From assembly GCF_932526225.1 (NCBI RefSeq), contig NC_064045.1, forward strand, positions 13,448,442 to 13,512,441: a stretch of 64,000 nt of DNA, written 5' to 3'. Numbering within the stretch: position 1 is the stretch's first letter; every line of letters begins with the position of its first letter. Made by a program: the position numbers and the translations under genes. Positions 28,707-39,517 of this stretch are shown piece after piece. The notes under the pieces were generated by a model. It worked only from the letters and a program-made list of their open reading frames with translations. It searched no databases and was not told the DNA's origin. The DNA is from Nematostella vectensis. Its lineage: Eukaryota; Cnidaria; Anthozoa; Actiniaria; Edwardsiidae.

Positions 28707-31675
28707 ATGGTGGAAATACACGCTGGCGACGAATCTCACATAAAAAGATGTCGCAACATAAAATTCGACATCTGGAGATTTCATGTGAACTTCAATCCGG
28801 TCGTGACATTTTGCTCAGCAGTCATTATCTGGGGGCTTGTTATTTTCTGTCTCGTTGAAACCGAAAAGGCAGCTGCCCATTTGCCCACATGGACAAAGTG
28901 GGTGACAGATAAGTGGACCTGGCTCTACATCGGGACCCAAGACGCCTGGGCTGTGTTCATTCTCGTTCTGTTCTTCTCCAAGTATTCTAACCTAAAACTT
29001 GGGAAGACAGACGACGAGGAGCCGGAATTCAATGATGGTTCGTACTTCAGTATGCTGTTCGCTGCTGGAATCGGTGTTGGATTATTTTACTTTGGCGTAG
29101 CAGAACCTGTTCAGCACTATCAGCCTACAAAACCTGGTGACCCTATGATATGGGGAAATCGCTATCAGGGAAGGTTAGTACGCAAAACAAGGCAAAAGTA
29201 ACTGAAATTTCGTGACCAGAAATTTATCGTGTGACCAACTAAACCGTAAACTTATTATAATTATAGTTGAAGTAAACTTATTATAATCATAGTTGAAGCG
29301 GTCCGTATAGTTTTCAGCAAGAGATATAGCTAGAGACAAGCGCTACCCTTGTCAAGGTGTTAACGTATTTTTAGAAAGCCAAAAAAAAAAAGGTTGCTCA
29401 AATCAAAGTTGTGACATTATGTTCTAGATTGAAGAGGCAGCCATACGCGCAACGTTCTGGTTTTGTTGAGCTTTGATCAAAAAGCGGTTCCACAACAAAC
29501 GTGGGGTCGAGGTTCTAATTAATTCAATTTCGTGCGAAAAAAAAACGGTGTTCTAGCGTTGTATTTTCTAACGTCTGGAGGTTTCGTCATGTGATGATGA
29601 AGCATTGCATTGCCACTCTTGTTGCTAAGTGAATGCCATGTCAATCAGACAATCAGTTTTGGATGAGTGCATATCAAAATATATACATAGCGAGTGCCGA
29701 ATTAGAAAGAGAATAACTTTTATGTTGTCACGCGAAACGGCTTAAAATTAGTATGCGAGGGCTTGAAATAGGTAAGCGTTTTGTGCGAGGTGAAGCTGAC
29801 ATTACTGAAATAAAAACCAGAAACAAATGTGTTACTATTCACCAACTGGGCAACTAGAGAAAACGAGCATCTGTGGAAAAGGGGTGATTATTCCTTAATA
29901 GCCAACACACTTTTTTCAGGTACTCCGACAACCAGCGCGCGCAGGACGCCATCAACGTGACCTTGTTTCACTGGGGAATCCACGGCTGGATCGTCTACAC
30001 CATGATTGGTCTGTTGTTGGGCTTCCTGTCTTATCGCTACAACATGCCCATGACCATGCGCACGTGCTTCTACCCGTTGCTAGGCGACAAGATCTACGGC
30101 ACCTTCGGTGACCTGATCGATATCCTGTCGGTGGTGTGCACGATGTTTGGCGTTTGCACGAGTCTCGGCGCCGGAGCGATCCAACTTAACGATGGACTTA
30201 ACAGACTGAACAGCGACATCCCGAAGTCAGCTACAAGTCAAGTGGCTATCATCTGGGTGATAACAGCGGTGGCAACCGCCTCCGTGATAAGCGGCATTAA
30301 GATCGGTATCCGACGTCTCAGTGAGATCTGCTTCTCCCTTGGAATGTTTATCTTTTTTATTATTTTCTTCTACGACGACACTTGGTTCCTGTTGAACGCT
30401 TTCGTCCAGAGCATCGGCTACTACCTGCAGTGGATAGTGCAGATTGGCTTCCACACCGACGCCTTCGCTCAACTTGGGAACGCCCCTGACGGCAAGCAAG
30501 CCCCTAGTTGGATGAATGACTGGACCATTTTCTACTGGGGCTGGTGGATCGCGTGGGCTCCCTTCGTTGGCGTGTTCATCGCGCGCATCTCGCGTGGACG
30601 GACCATCAAGCAGTTCATCACCTACACCCTGACCGTCCCCATTTTGTATTGCATCATGTGGTTCTCTATCATGGGCGCCGTCGGGATCAAGATGGAGCGC
30701 GAGGCGGCACTCGCGGGAATCCAGTGCAACTCTACTTACGGGGGAACAAATTCAACTGCATCACACAAGGGCCTTTATCGTCTGTCCTGCCGAGAATCCA
30801 CAAGCATGTGGTTTGACGTCATGAATCAATATGAAGGAATTGGATCATTCCTCTCTGGCATTTCAATCGTCGGCCTCGTCCTCTACTTTGTCACCAGCTC
30901 CGACAGCGGCTCTCTTGTGATTGACAGCCTCTCAGCCAATGGTCATCCAGATCCACCGGTGCTGCAGCGAGTGTTCTGGGCTCTGACGGAAGGCGCTTGT
31001 GCCACGGGCTTGCTGTGGACGGGCGGATCAAAGGCGTTGAGTGCTCTCCAAGCAGTGTCTGTATCCTCTGGTCTACTCTACACCGTCGTCCTCAACTTCG
31101 TATGCATTTCAATCTGGCGCGCCGTCAAGTACGACACGGGGGATCTCGACTTCACAGGGCCTTACTTCAATTTCGGCCTATTCGATTTGTTCTACTCCAT
31201 TCCCTCATTCGAACGTCTTTACAGGCTTGCCATTGCTATTTTCTTCCCTTGTTGGCCAATGGCTAACGCCAAGCACAAGATTGATGGGTCCAACAGATGG
31301 GTCACCATGGTGTTTTTGGCAGTTCCCTTCTATGGCTGGGTCCTCTTAGAGATCGCGGAGATTGCGCAACAGGGCCTTGCGTACGTTGGCTGGTCCCTTG
31401 TGATTGGCTTTGTCGTGCTTGGAGGCGGTATTCGTGGTGCCATCCGTGAGAAGTACAAGATCGTGGGCAACATGGCGGAAGACTTCTTTGCGGTGATGCT
31501 CATGTACCCACTCGCAGCCATGCAGATGGAATACCAGGTTACAGGTAACCCGGAAGCCAAGCCAAGAAACGACGCCGAGTTTGGGGTAAATAACTACGCT
31601 ATGGACAAAGTGGAGGACAAGAAAGAGGTGGAGGCAACGAGAAACCCCAACAAAGAACTGGATCATTACTTCTAA
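28707..31675 (+). CDS. BCCT-family (betaine/choline/carnitine) transporter 2
   Basis: Two exons, 28707-29173 and 29920-31675, joined AG|G in frame; 740 residues, stop TAA 31673-31675. It has the same hallmarks as the paralogue: FAAGIGVGLFYFGVAEPV, LFHWGIHGWIVY, FYWGWWIAWAPFVG, ARISRGRTI, and about 12 membrane segments with a hydrophilic acidic tail. Predicted Na+-coupled uptake of glycine betaine or a related trimethylammonium compound at the plasma membrane (family knowledge). Exon 1 and the first 250 bp of exon 2 are almost identical to the minus-strand gene at 9949-14887, while the N-terminus, central part and tail differ, a pattern expected from gene conversion. The two genes are head to head, 13.8 kb apart. 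The last codons and 3' UTR are repeated three times. Confidence 0.92.
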
Positions 31676-31837
31676 ACGCAAATGAACTGACCTTTAGTGG
31701 AGGCAGCGAGGAACCCCAATAAATAACTGGACCGTTGCTTCTAAACGCAAACGGAATGACTGTAATGAAGTCGATTAGGCGAGAAACTTAAATAAATAAT
31801 AAGAGGATTACTTCTTTTAAACGCAAACGTACTGACC
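31629..31837 (+). repeat. Three decaying tandem copies of the BCCT2 tail and stop codon
   Basis: Block GGAGGCAACGAGAAACCCC...TTCTAAACGCAAA...CTGAC (31629-31692) recurs at 31697-31760 and, more diverged, at 31772-31837. The first is coding; the others lie in the 3' UTR. Confidence 0.75.
31718..31723 (+). terminator. Candidate poly(A) signal of BCCT2
   Basis: AATAAA, 43 bp after the stop, lies in the second tail copy at the place where the coding copy reads AACAAA. More AATAAA follow at about 31790 and 31872. Confidence 0.5.
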
Positions 31838-32405
31838 CAGGGGGCTAAGAGGTCGAACTAGTGAGAACAACAATAAAGCAAAAAATAAGTGATTTTTTTT
31901 AACCGACATAGTATATCTGTTATATATATATACGTACTTAATGACTTAAATAGAATACTGTACTTTATCACGTAAATACTTTCAGCAGCTTGTAATTCCA
32001 ATATATTGTTCATTTGTGCAAGCCTCTAGCTCAGTTTCACACGTCACACTCAACCATATATCTAAAGGTTACATTGTAGTTATTTACAACAGTCGATAAA
32101 TGTTTAGTTAGACTTGCAAATCGAGTGTAATACGGTATTTACCCAATGTAGTAGTCTAACAGCAGAAAAACTATACTCATTTTTACTGTATAAGGTGCGT
32201 ACAATATATATTTTTTCATTAAAGATAATGATTTTACACATGGTCTAAATTACCATATGAATAGAGATTAATTCTGAAAACCATACCTTCTCTCTACATA
32301 TTTCATACGAGTTACAAGATACAAGTTTAACTTTTAATATTTTTGGGACTTTTCCCTTTTACTGAAACCTTCTTTGTATTAAGTATTTTATTCCATCCCC
32401 ATCCC

Positions 32406-32411
32406 TTTATT
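32406..32411 (-). terminator. Candidate poly(A) signal of TBC1D16
   Basis: TTTATT on the plus strand (AATAAA on the minus strand), 85 bp past the TBC1D16 stop. Confidence 0.5.
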
Positions 32412-32495
32412 TATTTGGGTGAGCTTCTGAAGCCGTCAAAATGTTCAATATTAATTACCTACCTCCCCCTTAATTTGAACCTAACTAGAATTAAA

Positions 32496-35400
32496 TTATC
32501 TCTTTGTTGTTTTTTTGTAATTTGTGTGATCGTCGGGCTTTTCCTCAAGTGCATATTCTTCCGTCTTCTTGAAGCTTGACGATTCTTGAGCCTCAACTTC
32601 TTGTGTTTTTTCTACCATTAAATCATTTTCCGTACTCGAAACTTCTTTTTCATCCAAACCTCCGTCTCTTTTACATTGGAATTCTTCTAAAACCTCATCT
32701 GGTATCGAAGGCAGCGGCTCTTTAGAAGTATTCTCAGAAATTACATCGCCATTCCCGGAATTCAAAGCGTCTTCCCTGGAAATCGCATCATCATTATGGG
32801 AATTGGAAGCATCTTTCTCGGAATTCTCAACCCCCTTCTGGGAAACACTGTCTTTATTACTCTTACTGCTGACTGTTTCAATCTCCAACGTAATGGAAGA
32901 GCCCTCGCTTAATCCCTGTTCCTCTAAAACTGATGATTCGATAGCTGTATTTTTCTCGGAAAGTTCTTTCTCGTACTTTTCCTGATAACTTATCTCAATC
33001 TGGTCCTTTTGAATGTCTTCAGTGCAACTTATTGTTCTCTCGACTATATCACCCCGATTTTCAATGTCGTCATTGCTCCCTTCCTCACAATTTTTATCAG
33101 CTTCACGCTCATCCTTTTCTGGGGAGCAGCTTTCATTTTGATCGTTTTCCTTGTTAGTTATTGTTTTGGAAACCAAGTTTTCATTATCATGCCTTGGGAA
33201 CACCTGATCATCACTTCCCAGCTCTTCACCGGGAACGACCTCAAACCCAATATCCTCCGCACAACACTCTTTTTCTTGAACTCCACTAACGACCACCGTA
33301 CCATCACCATGGTAACAATCACCATGGCAATGGCACTCAATCTTCGGCAACGGTGCGCTGTCCCATATCCCTGGCCCTGAGAGCAAGCCACGAAGTGAGC
33401 ACGGTATAAAAGGGAGTTTGCGGAACTTCAGGAGAAGTTGTCGTGCAGTCCTCAGCACTTTATTTCCATCCATCTTCATGGATAGATCAGTGAAGAAGTG
33501 CAGCATCTCGTCCATCTGCATGTCCCAGTCAAGGACCTCGGATCCATACTCTTGCATGATGGCGACACAGAGGAAGAGGTGGAAGTAGTCAGTCTGGTAG
33601 CGAGACCAGCATGCCTCCCACATTAGCAGCACCTGTAGGGAGAGATGGGCGAACGATCAGAATAAACAATAAACCAGCAACACTTGTAGGGAGAGATGGG
33701 CGAACGATCAGAATAAACAATAAAGCAGTAACACCTTTCGGGAGAGGTGGGAGATTGATCAGAATAAACAATAAACCAGCAACACCTGTAGGGAGAGATG
33801 GGCGAACGATCAGAATAAACAATAAACCAGCAACACCTGTAGGGAGAGATGGGCGAACGGTCAGAATAAACAATAAACCAGCAACACCTGTAGGGAGAGA
33901 TGGGCGAACGATCAGAATAAACAATAAAGCAGTAACACCTTTCGGGAGAGGTGGGAGATTGATCAGAATAAACAATAAAGCAGTAACACCTTTCGGGAGA
34001 GGTGAATGAGTGATCAAAACAAAAATTAAACTATCTTATTTTCTTGCTTTCCTTAGGCCGTACTGAAATTTATGGAGCTTGATTTTTTCAATCGTTTTAC
34101 GGCCCAAAAGCGAATTTTATTACAAAAGTGACCGAAAAATTCACACAAGGTGGCGATTACAGGACTCTGCCCTCCCAAGCATCCTAATGAACGCTTTTCA
34201 GATAGCGGTACCTGTGGTATTTGTGTGCGAAAACGAGTCTGTCAGGAATTCTTTATAGCCGTCTTTTAACCTTTTGCAGGAAAATTACTGCATTTCAAGC
34301 CCTTTTAGTCAAGAGATTTAGCTTCAAGCTTTATCGTTGCACGAAAAGGACGAAAAGTTTCAAGACGCGCAGGGCCTAATGTTTTATTTTAAAGCTATGA
34401 TCAGACGGACAGTTCGTACACACCTGTTCATCATAAAACTCTCTTTTGAAGCAGAGCAGAAGCCAACGATGGCAGAATAACATGTCCAGTCCGTCATCTT
34501 CAATCAAAAGATGAGCGTAGAACTTTGGCTGCATCATACGCACCAGCTCTCTGAGGTAGGCCTAGATGGGAGAATGTCAAAATTTCAAGCAATGTGATAC
34601 CATAAAATGTGGCGGGTTACGAATTATATTCCCTGGCAAAAATATTAGGATAACCTTCAACAACTCTTGCCTCTAACCACTTAAATTACACAGAATTGCA
34701 TTGATAGCGCAATTAAGATGGAGCCACTTTGTAAAGTAAAAAGTCTCGTATGATTGGCAAATATCATACACTGCAAGCAAGACCTTACCAGCTGTTTATC
34801 CATGGCATCATCTTTGGGTGATGTCACAAACACACTGGCCTCCATCAGTGCGGCAAAACACCAGAAGGCGTCTACCTCGTCCTGTAGAGCAGCAAGGACT
34901 GGCGATAGTAAGTCTGACATTCCCTGGCTGTAACCGATCTCTGGGTTGTGGATCGCATAGTTGAGCAAGATGCTCCTGCAATCAGATAAACATATAGCAT
35001 ACCTCTAAGAAAACATTAGTTTAGATGAAAGGATGGATCCAGGAATGCAAAGGGAAGGGGTGGGGTGGGGGGTGTAGGACGCAAGGGAGAAGGTTAGGGC
35101 AGAGCCATGGGAGTTTCGCAACTCCTTTTACTGTTGTTAGTATACATCAGAAGTATAGCAAGGGACACAAGTACAGTAGGAACAAGAAGGGTTAGTAGAT
35201 ATAGGGGTTGCAAGGGCATATTCAAGAAAAGTTTGACATTTCTAAAGTTTCTTTTTCCAAAAACTTACAGTATATTTATTTTCTCTGATACTCTTATTTG
35301 GTATTAGCTACCTGCATATAGTTTATTGTACACTGTAGCAGGTTTAGAGTGTATATTCTTACCAAAACTACAAGCAGTAATCAACTGTGTCTCACTTTTT

Positions 35401-38400
35401 GAAATCCCTACTGTATATAGCTCCCTTTTAAATAACTTTGACAAAAAAAAGTAAAGAGATAATGCACTAGTCAATTGAAACCCCAACCCCCATGGTCCTG
35501 GGTAAGTGTGGGGTTAATGTGGGGGTTTAGAGCCATATTTTGAACAAGAATCTGTCCTGAAGGGGTGGGAGAATTGAAAGTTTTCAACTCTTAAGACTTG
35601 TCCTCACCATGGGGACTGAGGGACAAATGAATAACATCACATACTTTGCAAAAGTTAGGTCAGTTTCTGGTTTGAGACTCTTTCTCTTCAGTAGCAAGCA
35701 ATTCCATGTATCATTGGGTGGCAAGCAGCATGTTGCAATGTGCAAAAATCCCCCACCCTTCCCCGGGACCATGGGGGTGGGGGTTTCAAATGACTAGTGC
35801 ATAATAAGAGGTAATTTTACCTCATGACTTCAATGTTGGGATTTCCTTCACCAGCGAAGTAAGGGTGTGATCTGTCGGTCCTCGGCACATCCTTGTCAAC
35901 AGTGCACTGCACAACCTTCCAAAACTGCACATATTCCTCATCAGTCATGCTCAATCTGAAATTAAAAAATATCAGGACCATAACAAGAGTTTATGCGGGG
36001 CGAGGGGAAAGGACCACACATCATTTTCTCTAAGGCATTTTGTCTTGGCTCCTAGAGTTTTAATTTCTTTTAGTTGAGCAGACCTTCTAGTAAAGTGGTG
36101 CTGTTCCCCCTGTCACTATTCTAGAAAAGGTGGTGAATACAAAAAAAACATGTGAATCACCTGTAATTTAAAAGGGGATTTTCCACAGAAAAATGTTTTC
36201 ACAGGCATTTCGCCTGCTTTAAAGATAATCATCCAAACAAACTTCAAAATCACATCTTTCTCTTTAGTAGTGCCACAATACACAACAATAAATGCAATAA
36301 AAAGAAAAATATGTTTTATGCACCTGATATTTTGAGCTTTAAGATATATTGCTTCCTTTTCCTTTCTCATGTCAGCTCTTTCTTGAGAAGTGGAACTATA
36401 TGTAAAATATCCCAGTAGAAACTTCCAAGCATCCTTTCTGACCTCAGGACTCAACCCACCAAAAAAAACAGCCTACAATCACAAGAAAATAGGCCCGTAA
36501 AACATGCATGTAGCTACTGCATGCAAGGATTTGCCACTGTAATATTATCATACATTTCTAGGTTATTTCTTATTATAATCATACTATAAAAAGTATTCAT
36601 GAATGGTATAAGACCTCAATATATTAAAAAAAAAAGGAAAAAAGGAAGAAAAAAAGCAGAAAATATTCAGTGGGGAGGATTCGAACCTGTGACTTTATGC
36701 AACCTATGGAATCAAATGCAACGACCTTAACCACTTAGCCACAAAGCCAACATTAGCAAAGTAGGATACTAAAAATAATCTTATTACTGCTTGTATTGAA
36801 CCGTTCCAAAGGGCACGTCAAGCATGTCTAATTCCAGTTAGTATTTTTCTCTTTCACAAAGATAAAATACTCGCAACAATTGATCACAATACTGTTGTGC
36901 AATATGTATTTTGCATAATAATCTAAAAAAATGCAAAATGATCAATCCAGAAGTAAATTTGCAGGGGCATGTTTTTGTCGAAATAACTTAAGTTAATATG
37001 TTTGAACCTACAGAGAACCTCAATAAAGCTTTGCAACTTGACTTAATGTCAAAAGGAATCAGAGACGGGCGAAAAAACTTGAGCTTAAATACCAAATGAG
37101 AGCGTGTTTATATGAGATCGTGTGTTTCGGCATGTATTGCAAACTCTTTATAAATCAATAACCTGACGTTAAGTTTGAACGATCATAGCTCGGAATGTGA
37201 ATGGAATGCAGCCGCATTCGAGTTTATCAAACCAAGCTGCCGTAGAAGCGAATATGTAAAAATTGTTTAACAAAACCCAAAAGCTTTTAATTATTTAGAT
37301 ATTTTCTTCTTTATAAATTGATTCTAGGCTGGCGCTTCGTAAGGAGCATATCCCGAAATGTATCCAAGTTGAAATTTTCCCAGCAAACCCTGCGGCAAAT
37401 CTTACTTTTTTTTGCGTGATGACATAGTAGCTACAAAAAATGCACAGGAGCTACAAAAAATGATTAGGAGTTGTAATTCATCATACTTATTGTCACAGCT
37501 TGCAGGCCATAAAACAATTCTTTTGATAATAAAGATCCAAAACTGCCTAAAAGAGGTTTGAGTGTATGTACAAGCTAACTAGAAAAATATATAGTGAAAA
37601 AATTCTGATGACTACAAAAAAGGAACGAAGTTCCCATGGCAACAAGATGTCAAAATACGAATCAGCATATTTAACAAAGAAAAATAATTTAATCAATTTA
37701 GTATTGCCTGCAAACATAAGAACTTAGTAGCAAACAAGAATTTGAAAAACTTGTTATAACTTGTTACAGCTGTTTATACACGAAGCAAAAGCATGACACA
37801 GTTTTAAACAAAATAACTAAAAAACTACAGTATATTGGTGCTAATCTTTGCAGAGAACTGATATACTCCATTTGACCACAACCTACAGTATGTTATCAGA
37901 AAATTGTCAACAGAAACTTATTGAACACCAAATGCTTGATGATTTGATTGGGTTTGGTAATTCGTAAAGGATGAAACAAAACAAAATATCTGATAGGATA
38001 TTTGATCTTGAAAAAAAACTATTATAGCTATTTGTGTGTTTTTTTTAACACCATCATCTCTGTAAAAGCGCTGTCATACTAAAGTCTCAAAGCTAGGCTT
38101 TCAGTTAAAGGAATTAAGAAAGGGGTGGGCTCAGGGGGCTTCACTAATACAACATATTCTTACTCTCTGTAAAAGCACTGTCATACTAATAGTCTCAAAG
38201 CCAAGCTTTCAGTTAAAGGAATTAAGAAAGGGATGGGCTTATGGAGACTTCACTAATACAACATATACTCACCCTCCTAAAGTTTGCCACATCTTCAATT
38301 TGCCCACTTGAATTAAGAAAAGTTTTCCAAGTCTCCGCTGACATAGGGTCATATCTCCCTTCCTCTACATAACAATCGTCACGAACCTGAGTCTTAGAAA

Positions 38401-38956
38401 TCACAACAAAACACCTCTTCCGAACCTCTTCTTGCGATCTCCTCTCACCAACGCACCACGGCCAGTCCTCTAGTATTTGGGTGACCCTATTCAATCCGCC
38501 ATAATTGAAATTAAAAACCTTGTAATGGTTTTCATAATTCCCAATTACAAATTGCCCAGAATTCGGCTCATCTTCTTCATAGAACAGTTTCATAATTTTC
38601 ATCTCGCTTAAGTCTACGCTGAAGAACTCCAGAGTGTCGTATTTTGATGGATCGGAAATGAGCAGTTTTGATTTCTTTGTCGATTCAGATATCATTTTCG
38701 GTGGAGGATCATCTTTGAAGTGTGAGTTTGGCGTCCAACTGACAATCAACCGAATGTGGCCACTTTTTCGTGTTCTAGACTTGATTGTGAAATAGCCAGC
38801 AGTTTCTTTGTCTTTTCCAGTGGAAGGATGAACACAGACATTGTTTTTACAGTACAATACTTCCTCCACCTCTTCGTAGTCACAATCATCATCGTCGTAA
38901 AATTTCGTCTCTGGGAACGCAGATTGGACTGCGAATCTTAAAATCTGACTCAACAT
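32496..38956 (-). CDS. TBC1D16: TBC1D16-like Rab GTPase-activating protein
   Basis: Minus-strand exons 38273-38956, 36324-36472, 35821-35955, 34789-34975, 34424-34561, 32496-33632; phases agree and total 809 residues. The N-terminal ~228 residues form the family-specific region. The TBC domain follows (about 232-520): FFGGLSPEVRKDAWKFLLGY, the arginine finger in TVDKDVPRTDRS (Arg about 303), the glutamine finger in IGYSQGMSDLLSP (Gln about 340), LFCHRWLLLCFKREF and MWEACWSRYQTDYFHLFL. Both catalytic fingers are present, so it should be an active GAP; vertebrate TBC1D16 acts on Rab4. The motif GPGIWDS after the domain favours TBC1D16 over TBC1D15/17. The last exon adds a long Glu/Asp/Ser-rich disordered tail. 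Two of its splice sites lie in tandem repeats. Head to head with the dehydratase gene. Confidence 0.9.
33630..34020 (-). repeat. 51-bp minisatellite (about 8 copies) carrying the 3' splice site of the last TBC1D16 exon
   Basis: On the minus strand each unit reads pyrimidine tract then acceptor (ATCTCTCCCTACAG|GTGTTGCTGG). The true exon starts at 33632 in the first copy. In the exon frame every unit brings a TGA about eight codons after the acceptor, so use of an upstream copy would truncate the protein. Three copies have CTTTCGGGAG in place of CTGTAGGGAG, i.e. a weaker acceptor. Confidence 0.85.
36670..36748 (-). other. tRNA-like sequence (tRNA pseudogene or SINE head)
   Basis: Minus strand: a box-A-like stretch GTGGCTAAGTGGTTAAGG and a perfect box-B GGTTCGAATCC at the right spacing for a type II (Ser/Leu-like) tRNA. 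The acceptor stem and half the T stem do not pair, so it is not a functional tRNA. It lies in a TBC1D16 intron. Confidence 0.4.
38050..38272 (-). repeat. ~108-bp tandem duplication ending at the TBC1D16 exon 1 donor
   Basis: Two copies of 'ctctgtaaaagc.ctgtcatac ... ttcactaatacaacatat' run into the donor at 38272/38273. On the minus strand the true donor is GTGAGTATATGTTG and the duplicated copy offers GTAAGAATATGTTG. Confidence 0.75.
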
Positions 38957-39517
38957 TCTCTTCTAATTACACCTCAGCCTTCCTCAAATTATACCTTTAT
39001 ATCACTCGCGTCTGTTTTCACATTACCAGTTTCTATCTTGATTGCAATACATCAAGAAAGACGACGTTAACTTGTTTAGAGTTCCAAAGCGACCATTTTT
39101 GTTTCGAATACACTCAACAAACTTCCGTTTACGAAAACGTATCGACTGATGAGCCCGCGAACATTATGTATTTTTTTTTTCGCGGTCGAAAGACAGTCGA
39201 TTCATACTCGGAATATTTTCGCGGGAACAGCAGAATATCAAAAAAAGATCTAGACAATAATAAAAAGATAACCAATTATATTATAGTTTTTTTTCAGGCA
39301 GAAATTAGGGCATCCTGTTTGCGGTAGTGTTCTGGGATTTTTCAAGGATATAAATATAAAATGTGGTTGTATCAGTTTTCCAGGTTGTATATTTGGCCAG
39401 GTTACATCTTATACAGCGTGGTGTTTGGGACTTGGGGACGCGCTATATCTGTATATGTTTATGTCTTGCGCCAGTTGTTTATAATAAGTACTAAATACCC
39501 GTAATAGAATAAAAGAA
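38957..39517. promoter_or_regulatory. Putative bidirectional promoter, TBC1D16 / threonine dehydratase
   Basis: A 561-bp gap between two divergently oriented start codons. No TATA box at a convincing place; includes an ETS-like ACTTCCG near 39121. Bidirectional use is inferred from layout only. Confidence 0.35.

Larger units (their letters stand above)
31676..32495. other. Convergent intergenic, BCCT2 / TBC1D16
   Basis: 3' UTR of BCCT2 (tail repeats, several AATAAA), then AT-rich unique-looking DNA with no gene. A minus-strand AATAAA at 32406-32411 probably ends TBC1D16. Confidence 0.55.

Noticed and set aside
33589..34017. Open frames on both strands with repeated VRPSLPTGVAGLLFILI / INNKPATPVGRDGRTIR
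   Set aside because: Other-frame readings of the 51-bp minisatellite at the TBC1D16 acceptor; not the frame of the exon.
36670..36748. Functional tRNA-Ser/Leu on the minus strand
   Set aside because: Box A and box B are good, but the acceptor stem does not pair and the T stem is broken; kept only as a tRNA-like pseudogene/SINE.
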